NCBI GenBank assembly: GCA_019239915.1
Contig: JAFAZF010000062.1
Location: 1 to 38,676, forward strand
Reading direction: 5' to 3'
DNA length: 38,676 bases
Source of the DNA: Sphingomonadaceae bacterium
GTDB lineage: Bacteria > Pseudomonadota > Alphaproteobacteria > Sphingomonadales > Sphingomonadaceae
Positions 19,121-27,796 of this stretch are shown one piece after another. The notes beneath the pieces were generated by a model that was given only the letters and a program-made list of their open reading frames with translations, was not told the origin of the DNA and did not search any database. Made by a program: the position numbers and the translations under genes. Position 1 is the first letter of the stretch. Each line of letters begins with the position of its first letter.

Positions 19121-19306
19121 ATGTTCGTGAAAATGACAAATGGAGCCATCGAGCTCTATGACGAGAATGGCGAGGTCCTGAGCAAGGAAGCGATCGAGCG
19201 CTACTGCGCTTCGTTTCGCAAGCGACGGGCGGTGATCGAGCAATGGCTCGTCTGCCTCCTCGCGCTTCAGAATAGGCAGCGCGTGGCTCATCCGCACCAC
19301 GCCTGA
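19121..19306 (+). CDS. Small hypothetical protein
   Basis: A possible 61-residue product beginning MFVKMTNGAIELYDENGEVL. The first 40 residues have a natural-looking amino-acid mix with an acidic strand and an EAIERYCASFRKRRAVIEQW helix. The frame is less GC-biased than true genes nearby and no strong ribosome-binding site is seen. In-frame codons extend up to 19088. It lies between the yajC promoter region and tRNA-Pro. I do not recognise it. Confidence 0.4.
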   Translation: MFVKMTNGAIELYDENGEVLSKEAIERYCASFRKRRAVIEQWLVCLLALQNRQRVAHPHHA

Positions 19307-19477
19307 CCAAGGCCGGCGGCGCGCCCTCCCCCGCGCGCGCCGCCGGCCCCTCCGGGACATGGCCTGTCGCGCAGACCCCGTGGCGAGCCGCCGGCTCCAA
19401 ACGATGGACCGGCTCGCAGCTAGTCCGCAGGCCGCTTGCCAACGCGCGCGGCCCCGCCTAAAGCGCGCGGCCTTGGT

Positions 19478-19554
19478 CGGGGCGTAGCGCAGCCTGGTAG
19501 CGCATCAGACTGGGGGTCTGGGGGTCGCAGGTTCGAATCCTGTCGCCCCGACCA
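19478..19554 (+). tRNA. tRNA-Pro (anticodon GGG)
   Basis: A 77-nt cloverleaf with encoded CCA. The acceptor stem CGGGGCG pairs with CGCCCCG, discriminator A at 19551. The D arm contains AGCGCAGCCTGGTAGCGC. The anticodon stem TCAGA/TCTGG encloses loop CTGGGGG with GGG at the anticodon positions. The T arm contains GGTTCGAATCC. It is the last clearly chromosomal feature before the conjugation cluster. Confidence 0.96.
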
Positions 19555-19566
19555 TTAAAACTCCAA

Positions 19567-19574
19567 TTTTTCAT
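19567..19574. other. TTTTTCAT, candidate attachment site of a Tn4371-like element
   Basis: The octamer TTTTTCAT lies 12 bp after the tRNA-Pro CCA end and before the first gene of the conjugation cluster. It equals the 8-bp direct repeat I recall for Tn4371-family elements, whose right end follows trbI as it would here. An octamer can occur by chance about once in a window this size on two strands, so the position is what makes it notable. Confidence 0.5.
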
Positions 19575-19619
19575 ACGGTTGGCCGCAGGATCGTTTCGGG
19601 TACGTCGAACTGGGAGGTT

Positions 19620-19641
19620 CGGGGCGCCACCGGGGCGCCAC
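19620..19641. repeat. Two tandem copies of an 11-bp unit
   Basis: CGGGGCGCCAC occurs at 19620-19630 and again at 19631-19641, between the candidate attachment site and the first cluster gene. Each unit contains the palindrome GGCGCC. It could be a binding site for a recombination protein or a regulator; function unknown. Confidence 0.6.
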
Positions 19642-19731
19642 CGAAGTATGGGTCTATCGCGGGGCCGTGATCGAGCTATTGAATTGGCTTCCGAGTGATT
19701 GTGCGGTTGTGCCTGTCCAGCGAGCGTGTTC

Positions 19732-19965
19732 TCAGCGACGCTCGCTTGTGCTTCTACGAGGAGCGGAGAGCTGGGCTGTCGCCCATTCATCAAGATCGGC
19801 GACGCGATAAAGAGGAAACCTGCCAAAGAGCTGATAGATTGGCCCGCTTCCCTCGACTGCCTTCCGCGCCAATGTCTGCGTGCTCGCCCGGACGCCGAAT
19901 CTCTCCAGGAGGTATGCGGCAGCTTCGGATCGCCGGAGCCTGCGTTCAGGTTCAAACAGGATCAT
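19732..19965 (-). CDS. Helix-turn-helix protein, excisionase/AlpA-like
   Basis: A 77-residue protein with a MerR/AlpA-type winged helix pattern: an RRLRRSEAAAYLLERFGV helix-turn start, a middle ASTQTLARKAVEGSGP recognition part, and the wing F-G-R-F-P-L-Y-R-V-A-D-L-D-E-W typical of small excisionase-like DNA-binding proteins. It is the last gene of the trb cluster, 14 bp after the DUF2274 gene and 157 bp from the candidate attachment site. That suits a recombination-directionality factor or a regulator of the operon; which of the two is inference. Confidence 0.75.
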   Translation of the reverse strand: MILFEPERRLRRSEAAAYLLERFGVRASTQTLARKAVEGSGPIYQLFGRFPLYRVADLDEWATAQLSAPRRSTSERR

Positions 19966-19979
19966 CCTGACATAGTCCT

Positions 19980-20222
19980 TTATCGCTCTGATTGGCGCGC
20001 GCGTTCGGCAAGCACCGCTCGAGCTTTTGCGAAGGCGTGGTCGGAGGCTAAGAAGGTAGCCAGCATCGCTGGAATGAGTTCGCCGATCGGCTCCGCTGAT
20101 CCGTGAACCTGCTCATAGACGCGAGCGTAATCGTCGAGCGCTCGTTTTAAGTCCGGTGCGACGCGGATCGTCAGCTTGACCGGCAAACGATCAGCCAACT
20201 TCCCGAGCTTAATGCCCGCCAT
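19980..20222 (-). CDS. DUF2274 domain protein
   Basis: An 80-residue protein beginning MAGIKLGKLADRLPVKLTIR, which matches the small DUF2274 family that regularly follows trbI in alpha- and betaproteobacterial conjugation clusters. The central AP-D-L-K-R-A-L-D-D-Y-A segment suggests a ribbon-helix-helix-like fold. The start follows the trbI stop by one base, so it is translationally coupled. Function is unknown; regulation of the cluster is plausible. Confidence 0.85.
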   Translation of the reverse strand: MAGIKLGKLADRLPVKLTIRVAPDLKRALDDYARVYEQVHGSAEPIGELIPAMLATFLASDHAFAKARAVLAERARQSER

Positions 20223-20223
20223 C

Positions 20224-21426
20224 TCAGCGGCCCTTCACGGGCGCGAGGACTAAATCTTTATGCACGACCAGCCGCACCGGCGCTCCCGGTCGGATCGTGA
20301 TCGTCGGCTGAACGCCGAGATTGCGCTGGGTGATCTGATCGCCGGCGCGCGACACGCTATCCTGCGTCGACATGCGGAGCGCCTGGACGAGGTCGCTCTG
20401 GCCAGAGAGCGCGAGCTGGGTGCTGACGCCGAGCAGCGTCGAGAGTGCCACAGCCTTGAGCAGCTGCCAGGTGTGGGGGTCGACCTTGTCCTGGAGACCT
20501 GCATAGCCTGACGGGTCGGTCGCGGGCACATTGTCGATGCGCAAGCTGCTGCCGTCGGGCATGATGATGCGCTGCCAGACGATCAGCGCGCGCCTTTGGC
20601 CGAACGCCACCACGCTGTCGTAGCTGCCGATCAGCCGCGCCCCTTGTGGAATGAGCAGGATCTGCCCGGTCGCGCTGTCATAAGTATTCTCGGTGACCTG
20701 TGCGGTCACCAGCCCCGGGACGTCCGACCGCAAGCCGGTAATCAGGCTCGCTGAGATCACACTGCCGGCCGACAGAGTATAGGGTGAGGGCAAGGGCGTG
20801 ACGGCATGCGGATTGACGTCGCCGCGCGGATCGAGCGCACCGACGAACGCCTCTTTCCGCCCCTGCGCATTCGGATCATTGGCGGGATCGAGCGCTAGCT
20901 TAGGCGCGGCAGCCTCACCGTTGCTGGGAGCCGTCGCATTGACGAGCGTGGTATCCAAGCCCGTGTCCCGCTGCCGTCCTTCCACCAGCACGCCCGATTC
21001 GCGAGCGGCCTTCAGCTCGGCGAGCTGACGCTCCCTCTCTGCGGCCTCTGCTTGCTGAAGCTGCTGCGCGTTGGTGTTGATCGGCATTGTCGTCGATTGC
21101 TGATGCTCGAGGATCGGCTTGCCGAGATCGCCTGGCAGCGGGGTGCCGAGCCGGGGCACGTCGCCATAGGTCGATGGCGCGGCCGCGAGCGCATCACCAG
21201 AGGATCGTTGGTTCGGCTGCGACAGCTCCTCCTGCGCCTCGACGCGATGGAACAGGCGCGGCTTCAGCGCCGTCCAGGTCACCGCGATCAGGCTCACCGA
21301 GCCGATCGCCGCGATCGCGATGATGACGCCGCGTTTGAACCGGATCGCGCGGGGCGGCCGCGTGCGGATCGCAAGCGTCTCGGGATCGAGCTTCGGCGAC
21401 GCTGCGGCGGAGATGGCCTCGCTCAT
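20224..21426 (-). CDS. trbI: Conjugal transfer protein TrbI (VirB10-like)
   Basis: Inner-to-outer membrane scaffold of the mating channel. The 400-residue protein has a cytoplasmic N-terminus, one transmembrane helix (about 33-52), a variable Gln/Ala-rich periplasmic linker, and a VirB10/TrbI C-terminal domain starting near YTLSAGSVISASLITGLRSD. This domain includes QGARLIGSYDSVVAFGQRR and the closing VLVHKD-like segment LVVHKDLVLAP. The start overlaps the trbG stop by 4 bp. Confidence 0.95.
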   Translation of the reverse strand: MSEAISAAASPKLDPETLAIRTRPPRAIRFKRGVIIAIAAIGSVSLIAVTWTALKPRLFHRVEAQEELSQPNQRSSGDALAAAPSTYGDVPRLGTPLPGDLGKPILEHQQSTTMPINTNAQQLQQAEAAERERQLAELKAARESGVLVEGRQRDTGLDTTLVNATAPSNGEAAAPKLALDPANDPNAQGRKEAFVGALDPRGDVNPHAVTPLPSPYTLSAGSVISASLITGLRSDVPGLVTAQVTENTYDSATGQILLIPQGARLIGSYDSVVAFGQRRALIVWQRIIMPDGSSLRIDNVPATDPSGYAGLQDKVDPHTWQLLKAVALSTLLGVSTQLALSGQSDLVQALRMSTQDSVSRAGDQITQRNLGVQPTITIRPGAPVRLVVHKDLVLAPVKGR

Positions 21427-22397
21427 GACTGCCTCCGATGCTGCCCCGGCTCGCCGGCGCGGCTGATGCGGACAATGTCCTGATGCTTGAACCCGAGCCG
21501 CAGCTCGGCGACGTCGAACAGCCGATCGACGACATAATAGCGCCCCTGCACGCGATAGTTGACGAGACTCGCAGTCCGCTTGCCATCGACGAGGAACAGC
21601 GGGGGCGCCTCGCCGACGCTCAAGCTTGCCGGAAACTCGATGAACGTCTGCCGGCCATCGTCGAACGCGCGGAGCGGCCGCCAGGCTGGCTGATCGCCTG
21701 AGATCGTATAATCGAAATGGAGCTGATCGACCTGCAGGCCCGCCGCTACCGGCGCCGCGGCGGCGACGGCGTCAGCGGCTTTCTTGAGGGCGATCAGCTG
21801 ATCTTGCGGATAGGTCCAGGAGACCGCCGCCATTGCGGTGCGCACCGTGCTCGTCAGCGACACATGGTAGACGTGACGGTCGGTCGTGATGACGAGATTC
21901 GTGGCCAACCCGGGGGTGAAGGGCTTCACCAGGATGTGCGCGCGCTTGGTGTCGCCGGCACCGCTGGTGGTGTCGCCGACGACCCAACGGACCGTGTCGC
22001 CGGAGGCGACGGCACCCAGCTGCTCGCCGGGCTGAAGCGCGATGTCGGTGACTTGGCCGGGCGCGGTGTAGAGATGATAGAGCGCGCCGTCGCTGTAGGC
22101 GTACACCTGCACCGCGTTTACGAACGCGCCGCCGTTCGGCTCCTGCGTCGCGGCGCGGTTCGCGGTGACGACCTGCCGTGCCGCGGGGGACAGCGGTTTC
22201 CACTGGTGACGCTCGGGCAAACCTGACCCAACCGAGAGAGCGGACGCGCCTTCCAGCGGCGTTGCGACTGATGGCACGGACGGCTCGGCGATTGGAGACG
22301 CGGCTGTACCGCTGCTTGCAATTTGCGCGGCGACCGGCCCGGCGCACAGTAGCAATGCTGCGCAGCATGAGGCGGTCAAAAGCGGCTTGTGCGTCAT
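21423..22397 (-). CDS. trbG: Conjugal transfer protein TrbG (VirB9-like)
   Basis: Periplasmic/outer-membrane component of the type IV secretion channel. The 324-residue product has a signal peptide with MTHKPLLTASCCAALLLCAG and cleavage near AAQ, then a VirB9/CagX domain. This has the N-terminal repeat region with VNAVQVYAYSDGALYHLYTAPGQ-like strands and the C-terminal FDDGRQTFIEFPASL and VNYRVQGRYYVVDRLFDVAEL segments. It overlaps trbF by 4 bp and trbI by 4 bp. Confidence 0.95.
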   Translation of the reverse strand: MTHKPLLTASCCAALLLCAGPVAAQIASSGTAASPIAEPSVPSVATPLEGASALSVGSGLPERHQWKPLSPAARQVVTANRAATQEPNGGAFVNAVQVYAYSDGALYHLYTAPGQVTDIALQPGEQLGAVASGDTVRWVVGDTTSGAGDTKRAHILVKPFTPGLATNLVITTDRHVYHVSLTSTVRTAMAAVSWTYPQDQLIALKKAADAVAAAAPVAAGLQVDQLHFDYTISGDQPAWRPLRAFDDGRQTFIEFPASLSVGEAPPLFLVDGKRTASLVNYRVQGRYYVVDRLFDVAELRLGFKHQDIVRISRAGEPGQHRRQS

Positions 22398-23185
22398 GGC
22401 TGGATCTCCGAACTGGGATTGGAAGCAAGCGCGGAATCCATCGGCGACCCCGCCGGGGCCGATGGTGGGGTTTGGGGCGGCGGTGCGGCCGGAGCTGCGG
22501 ACGGCTCCAGCTCGCGGCTCCAGTCGATCGCGTCGACGTAGAGACCGAGCGGGTTCTTCCTGAGCGTGTCAGCGCTCGATGGCGCCTTGAGCACGACGGT
22601 AAGGATCGCGGTCCAATGCGATGTCCCCGCCGGGCTGCCGCGCTTGTAAGCGGTCTCGATCCACTTCAGCTGGAACGAGCGATCGGACGCGCGCACGATC
22701 GACGTGACCTGCACCGTCACCGTCCGCTCGCCGGCATGACCGAACGGATCGACGGCGCGCTCATAGTCGCTGAGGAAGGTGGCACCGCGCCTGGTGGTGA
22801 AGTCATAGGCCGCGAGCCAGTCCTGCTTCATCAGCACCGGATCGAGGGAGACCGAGCGCACGTCGCTGATGAACCGGCTCAGGAACCAGGCGATCTGCGG
22901 ATCGGTCGGCTGATAGGAGGCGTCGGCCGGCGTGACCGCCCTCGCCTCACCGAGCCGGTCGACCTCGACGACATAGGGCACGACCCGGCTGTGCAGAGAC
23001 TGCCAAAGCAACCCGCCGGACGTGGCGGCGGTAAGCCCGAGGCAGCCGAACGCCATCAGCCGCCAATTGCGCGCCTGCACACGCGCCGAGCCGATGCGCT
23101 CGTCCCAGAGCTGGCCGGCGCGCTGATATGGGGTTTCGGGCGCGGGCGTTCGCCCATAGCGTTGCACGGCTCGCTTGAAGAGCAT
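22394..23185 (-). CDS. trbF: Conjugal transfer protein TrbF (VirB8-like)
   Basis: Assembly factor of the mating-pair channel. The 263-residue protein is bitopic: a cytoplasmic start with TPYQRAGQLWDERIGSARVQ, a transmembrane helix at about residues 42-62, then the VirB8 periplasmic domain beginning VVPYVVEVDRLGEA and continuing through FISDVRSVSLDP and the family end SHWTAILTVVLK. A Pro/Ala-rich tail of about 45 residues follows. Start and trbL stop overlap (TGATG). Confidence 0.95.
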   Translation of the reverse strand: MLFKRAVQRYGRTPAPETPYQRAGQLWDERIGSARVQARNWRLMAFGCLGLTAATSGGLLWQSLHSRVVPYVVEVDRLGEARAVTPADASYQPTDPQIAWFLSRFISDVRSVSLDPVLMKQDWLAAYDFTTRRGATFLSDYERAVDPFGHAGERTVTVQVTSIVRASDRSFQLKWIETAYKRGSPAGTSHWTAILTVVLKAPSSADTLRKNPLGLYVDAIDWSRELEPSAAPAAPPPQTPPSAPAGSPMDSALASNPSSEIQP

Positions 23186-24489
23186 CAGTCGGTCCTTTCA
23201 TCGAGATCGGGAGTGGCGCTGGCGCCGCCACGGTCGCCCTGCTGGACGGCGTGCAACGCGGCTTGGCCGTGGTGGCGGGTAGACGCCTGCGCCTTCATGG
23301 CCCGCGCCCAGCCCGGTATTCTCGATGTGCCGGCTGCCGCATGGTCCGCCGTGGGGGCGGTTGGGCCGGTCATTGCTGCGAAGGCGGCCTGTCGGCCCGA
23401 GGCGACAGCTTCATTGAAGCCGATTGCAGAAGACAGGCCCGATCGAGCAGCGCCTCCGGCAGCACGCACCATGCCGCCAATCCCGGCGCCGACGGAAGCG
23501 GCGCCTGAAGTCTCTTGCCCAAGCGTGTAGGCGGTCGAGGCAGCCGATCCCATTGCGGCACCGGCGCGGATCGCGCCCAATCCGCCCGCCGCCACGCCTC
23601 TCGCCGCACCTACAGCCCCAGCGCCACCGAGATACATGATGCCGCCGGCGCCGAGCGCGGTGCCGAGTGCGGCACCGGCGCCGAGCTGCGGCGCGCCAGC
23701 GACCAGGCCCGAAGCGATGCTCGGGCCGAAGATGCCGAGACCGAACAGCGCAAGGCTGGCAAGCACGAGGCTCATTGCCTGGCCGATATCGGGCTGCTGG
23801 CCCTGCAACGCCGTCGTCAACTGGGTGAAATAGTTGGAGCCGATGCCGACGATGACGGCGAGTACCATCACCTTGATGCCGGAGCTGACGACGTTGCCGA
23901 GCACGCGTTCGGCGAGGAAGCTCGTGCGGTTCCACAGTGCGAACGGCACGAGGATGAACCCGGCCAGGCTGGTCAGCTTGAACTCGAGGATCGTCACAAA
24001 CATCTGCACGGCGAGGATGAAGAAGGCGAGGATGACGATGATCCACGCCACCAGCAGCACCGCGATCGTCATGAAGTTCTGGAAGAAGGTCGTGAAGCCG
24101 AGATACTGATTGACCTGCTGCAAGAGCGGCCATGCGGCGGAGAAGCCGGTGCCGGCCAGCCGACCGGGCTTGAGCAGATCGCTCGCCGAGATCGTGCCGC
24201 CGCCTGCGGTGATGCCGGCCTGCGCGAACGAGTTGAAGATGATCGTCGCAAGCGTCGAGAAGCTGTTCAGGATGAACGCGAACGCGCCGATGTAGAGGAT
24301 CTTGCGTATGAGCCGGCCGAGGACGTTGTCCTCGCCACCCAGCGCCCAGAACAGGCCGGCCAACGTGATGTCGAGCGCGATCAGCGTGCGGCTGAGGAAG
24401 CTGACATCGCCGCCCAGCAGCCCGAATCCACTATCGATATAGCGGATGAAGGCGGCCATGAACTGATCGATGATCGACAGGTCCGTCAC
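23185..24489 (-). CDS. trbL: Conjugal transfer protein TrbL (VirB6-like)
   Basis: Polytopic inner-membrane core of the transfer channel. The 434-residue protein has about six hydrophobic helices in residues 20-290 with the TrbL/VirB6 pattern (an N-terminal D-Q-F-M-A-A-F-I-R-Y-I segment, then helices around IALDITLAGLFWALGG and VAWIIVILAFFILAVQ). A long Ala/Gly-rich C-terminal tail follows, as in RP4 TrbL. The start is GTG 24489, with GGAAAG upstream. The gap to trbJ (119 bp) lacks trbK and contains two strong hairpins. Confidence 0.94.
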   Translation of the reverse strand: MTDLSIIDQFMAAFIRYIDSGFGLLGGDVSFLSRTLIALDITLAGLFWALGGEDNVLGRLIRKILYIGAFAFILNSFSTLATIIFNSFAQAGITAGGGTISASDLLKPGRLAGTGFSAAWPLLQQVNQYLGFTTFFQNFMTIAVLLVAWIIVILAFFILAVQMFVTILEFKLTSLAGFILVPFALWNRTSFLAERVLGNVVSSGIKVMVLAVIVGIGSNYFTQLTTALQGQQPDIGQAMSLVLASLALFGLGIFGPSIASGLVAGAPQLGAGAALGTALGAGGIMYLGGAGAVGAARGVAAGGLGAIRAGAAMGSAASTAYTLGQETSGAASVGAGIGGMVRAAGGAARSGLSSAIGFNEAVASGRQAAFAAMTGPTAPTADHAAAGTSRIPGWARAMKAQASTRHHGQAALHAVQQGDRGGASATPDLDERTD

Positions 24490-24518
24490 GTGCGTCGCTT
24501 TCCGATCTCAAACATGAT

Positions 24519-24593
24519 GCCGCGGGGCCCGCCGGGGGAGCGGGAGCGGACGAGCCCCGCGGCGACGGCGGCGGTGGGCGAACCGCCGCCGTC
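24519..24593 (-). promoter_or_regulatory. Two perfect GC-rich hairpins in the trbJ-trbL gap
   Basis: On the minus strand the mRNA would first form a 12-bp stem (582-593 with 564-575 of 24xxx, six-base loop), then a 10-bp stem (24554-24563 with 24519-24528, 25-base loop). The two abut directly. No T-run follows, so full termination is unlikely. They could lower expression of trbL and later genes, or protect the trbJ end of a processed mRNA. Confidence 0.65.
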
Positions 24594-24608
24594 CGATCCG
24601 GCATCCGC

Positions 24609-25352
24609 CTATTGGGGGTGGTAGGCGTTGCCGGAGCCGAGGAACTTGGCGGCGGCGCTTTGCGCGTCGCTCTGCTGCTGGTTGCCATTGGCGCGTTCGA
24701 TCGCGTCCGCGCGATATTGCGCCGCCATCATATGCTCGATCTGGAACTGCTGCTTGGCGACCATCGCGAGCAACTGATTGGTGGCTTGGCTGACCTGAAG
24801 CGCGCCTTGCGCGCCCTGACTGCGCGATATGATGCCGTTGAGCGCCGTCTCATCGGCGGCGATATTCTCGACCACCTGCGCCTGCACGGCCATCGTCTGC
24901 TTGTAGGCCGCCATTGAGGTATCGAGCCGGGACCGGGCGTCGGCGACATGGCCGTCGTTGGTCAGCGCCTGGTTGAAGCTGGTCGGGAACAGCGAGCGGA
25001 ACTGCTGATCGAGATTGGCGACGCGGAACTGGATGCCCTGCGCCTGGCCCATCAGCTGGTCGATTTGCTGAATTGTTTGCTGGAGCGCGGTGAGTTCGGG
25101 AAAGCTGATCGTCGTGAGGTTCTTCGCCTGATTGATCAGGCTGGTCGCCTGGTTTTGCAGCATGCGGATCTGGTTGTTGATCTGTTGCAGCGTGCGCGCC
25201 GCCGTCAGGATGTTCTGGCTATAGTTCGAAGGATCGAACACGATGATGGCCTGGGCCGGTCGAATGGGCACGATCGCGCTCGTGATCAGCACACCGCCGG
25301 CGGCGAGACCGAATGCAGACGTGACGAGGGACTTGCGCCAGAGGATGCGCAT
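24609..25352 (-). CDS. trbJ: Conjugal transfer protein TrbJ (VirB5-like)
   Basis: Periplasmic, pilus-associated component. From ATG 25352 the 247-residue protein has a signal peptide of about 35 residues ending PIRPAQA, and then a helical, Gln-rich mature part. This begins IIVFDPSNYSQNILTAARTL, a strongly conserved TrbJ start. The start overlaps the trbE stop (TGATG), which decides it against an upstream in-frame start at 25409. The usual next gene, trbK, is not found. Confidence 0.93.
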   Translation of the reverse strand: MRILWRKSLVTSAFGLAAGGVLITSAIVPIRPAQAIIVFDPSNYSQNILTAARTLQQINNQIRMLQNQATSLINQAKNLTTISFPELTALQQTIQQIDQLMGQAQGIQFRVANLDQQFRSLFPTSFNQALTNDGHVADARSRLDTSMAAYKQTMAVQAQVVENIAADETALNGIISRSQGAQGALQVSQATNQLLAMVAKQQFQIEHMMAAQYRADAIERANGNQQQSDAQSAAAKFLGSGNAYHPQ

Positions 25353-27796
25353 CACATGTCTCCTTGGTTCGAGCTTTGTGAGAAGGCGGCGAGCAGATCG
25401 GCTGCCCATTCGAGATCGAGGGATTCGAGAAAGCGCGCAGCGAACTCGTGGGCGCCATGCTCGGCTAGGACGCCATCGATCCGCTTCTGGCTCGCTGGAT
25501 CGGAGGCGCCGCAGAGTGCCAACTCGACCGGACCAAGCCCAAGCTCGAACAGTCGGTTGCCGCGCGCGGATTGCAGATAATAATGCCGCTTTGGTGTCGC
25601 GCGGCTGATCAGCTCGATTTGGGCGTAGTTGAGGCCAAACCGCTCATAGGCGGCGCGGGACTGCGGCTCGATCGCCCGGTCGTTAGGCAGCAAGATGCGC
25701 TGCGGGCAGCTCTCGATGATGGCGGGCGCGATTGTGCTGCCGGCAATGTCGGCTAGGCTCTGCGTCGCAAACAACACCGCGACGTTCTTCTTGCGCAACG
25801 TTTTCAGCCACTCGCGAATGCGCGCCGCGAACAGCGGATGGTCGAGGAAGATCCAGGCCTCGTCGAGGATCAGCAGCGTCGGCCGCCCGTCGAACCGTTC
25901 CTCGAGCAGATGGAACAGGTAGGTCAGCACGGGGGCAACCACGTTTGCCTGCCCCAGCAGCGCCTCGGTCTCGAAGCATTGCACGTCGGCGAACTGAAGC
26001 TCGCTCTCCGCGGCGTCGAGCAGCCGGCCGTGCGGTCCATCGAGCGTGTAGGGCAAGATGGCGGTGCGGAGCGCGTTGGACTGGAGCAGCAGCGCCAAGC
26101 CCGTCATCGTGCGCTCCGGTGGGGGCGCCGAGGCCAGGCTGTTGAGCGCTGACCAGACGGCGTCTTTCACCTCCGGGGTGACGGCAACGCGCTCAGCGTC
26201 GAGAAGCGCGGCGATCCATTCCGCCGCCCATGCTCGCTCGGCCTGATCATCGATCCGCAGTAGCGGCTGAAACGATAGTGCCTCGCCAACATCCGAGCCG
26301 AGCCCGAGCGCATGATGCGACCCACGCATCGCCAGCACGGCCGCACGGGCCGAGAAGCCCTTGTCGAAGATGAAGAGCTGGCTGCCGACATAGCGGCGGA
26401 ATTGGAGCGCGATGAGCGCCAGCAGCACCGACTTGCCCGCGCCGGTCGGGCCGACCACCATCATATGGCCAACGTCGCCCACGTGCGTGGAGAGCCGGAA
26501 CGGTGTCGAGCCGGCGGTGCGTGCCGTCAGCAGCGCTGGCCCGTCGAAATGTGCATTGCGCGTCGGCCCTGCCCAGACCGACGAGAGCGGCATAAGGTGG
26601 GCGAGGTTCAGCGTGTGGACGATCGGCTGGCGGACGTTGGCGTAGGCGTGGCCCGGTAGCGACGAGAGAAAAGCCTCGACCGCGTTCACGCCCTCGCGGA
26701 TCGTCGTGAACCCGAGCCCGCCGGTGATCCGCTCGAGCTGCCGGATCTTGTCCTCGACGCGGGTGCGATCCTCGTCGGCCACCGTGATTGTGGTGGTGAG
26801 GTAGCCGAATGCGACATGATCGCCTCCGAGCCCCTGCAGCGCGAGATCGGCGTCCGCCACCTTGTTATCGGCATCGCTGTCGAGGAGCTGGACGGGCTGA
26901 TTATAGAGCACCTCGCGCAACAACGCGGTTATCGACTTGCGCTTGTTGAACCACTGCCGACGGATCTTGGTCAGCAGCTTGGTCGCGTCAGTTTTGTCGA
27001 GCGCGATGAAGCGGGTGACCCAGCGGTACGCGAAATCCGCCTCGTTCAGCGCATCGAGGATGCCGGGCCGGCTCATGTTCGGAAAGCCGGTGACGCTGAG
27101 CGTGCGCAGATGCCGTTCGCCCAACATCGGTTCCAGCCCGCCGGTGAGCGGCGTGTCGACGAGCAGCGCGTCGAGATACATCGGCGTCTCGGGCACCGCG
27201 ACCGGGTGGCGCCGCGTCGAGATCGTGCCGTGCAGGAAGGTGAGCGTCTCGGCGGACGAGAGCGCCCGCACCTCGGGCATGAAGGCGCCGAACAGGTCGA
27301 GCGCGCGGTCCGTCTCGGCGATGAAGCTCGCCAGCGCGCCGCGCCAGTCGCGACCACGCTCTGCGTCTGGCCGGTCCACCAGCGAGCGGCCCGCCGCATC
27401 CGCGCCGTCGGCCGAGGGCAGCCAGGTGAGCGTCAGATGATAGCGGGATTCATAATGCGCGCCGTCCGCTTCGAAGCGCGCGCGGCGCTCCTGATCGACC
27501 AGCCAGGATGCCGGATCGGGAAAGCGGCTGTCGGGATAGCCGAGCGCTTCGCGGCGCTCGGCCTCGAAAAACAAGGCCCAGCCGGTGCCAAACCGCTTCA
27601 GCGCATTGTTCGCACGTGCGCAGGCGGAGACGAGCTCGCCTTCGGTGGCGGATTCCAGGTCCGGGCCGCGAAACGCGAACGTCCGCTGAAAGCTGCCATC
27701 CTTGTTGAGCACCACGCCGTCGGCGACCAGCGCCGCCCAGGGCAGATGATCGGCAAGCCGATCAGCGGAATGGCGATATTCACGCAAAGCTAGCAT
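25352..27796 (-). CDS. trbE: Conjugal transfer ATPase TrbE (VirB4-like)
   Basis: The largest motor ATPase of the channel, 814 residues. The N-terminal CagE/TrbE/VirB domain begins MLALREYRHSADRLADHLPW. The C-terminal ATPase domain has Walker A in VVGPTGAGKSVLLALIALQF (about residue 440) and Walker B in TLLILDEAWIFLDHP, followed by the RKKNVAVLFATQSLADI sensor region. ATG 27796 is chosen because it overlaps the last codons of trbD; an upstream in-frame start would add forty Arg-rich residues from the trbD frame. Confidence 0.96.
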   Translation of the reverse strand: MLALREYRHSADRLADHLPWAALVADGVVLNKDGSFQRTFAFRGPDLESATEGELVSACARANNALKRFGTGWALFFEAERREALGYPDSRFPDPASWLVDQERRARFEADGAHYESRYHLTLTWLPSADGADAAGRSLVDRPDAERGRDWRGALASFIAETDRALDLFGAFMPEVRALSSAETLTFLHGTISTRRHPVAVPETPMYLDALLVDTPLTGGLEPMLGERHLRTLSVTGFPNMSRPGILDALNEADFAYRWVTRFIALDKTDATKLLTKIRRQWFNKRKSITALLREVLYNQPVQLLDSDADNKVADADLALQGLGGDHVAFGYLTTTITVADEDRTRVEDKIRQLERITGGLGFTTIREGVNAVEAFLSSLPGHAYANVRQPIVHTLNLAHLMPLSSVWAGPTRNAHFDGPALLTARTAGSTPFRLSTHVGDVGHMMVVGPTGAGKSVLLALIALQFRRYVGSQLFIFDKGFSARAAVLAMRGSHHALGLGSDVGEALSFQPLLRIDDQAERAWAAEWIAALLDAERVAVTPEVKDAVWSALNSLASAPPPERTMTGLALLLQSNALRTAILPYTLDGPHGRLLDAAESELQFADVQCFETEALLGQANVVAPVLTYLFHLLEERFDGRPTLLILDEAWIFLDHPLFAARIREWLKTLRKKNVAVLFATQSLADIAGSTIAPAIIESCPQRILLPNDRAIEPQSRAAYERFGLNYAQIELISRATPKRHYYLQSARGNRLFELGLGPVELALCGASDPASQKRIDGVLAEHGAHEFAARFLESLDLEWAADLLAAFSQSSNQGDM

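Noticed and set aside
19458-19955. A long minus-strand open frame covering tRNA-Pro
   Set aside because: Its C-terminal part ([14 protein letters not shown]) is the well-known false translation of the antisense of a tRNA; the rest lies antisense to or out of frame with the HTH gene.
24431-24688. Possible trbK in the trbJ-trbL gap
   Set aside because: The frame has no lipoprotein signal, is Pro/Ser/Arg-rich, and crosses both neighbouring genes and two hairpins; it is a shadow frame.
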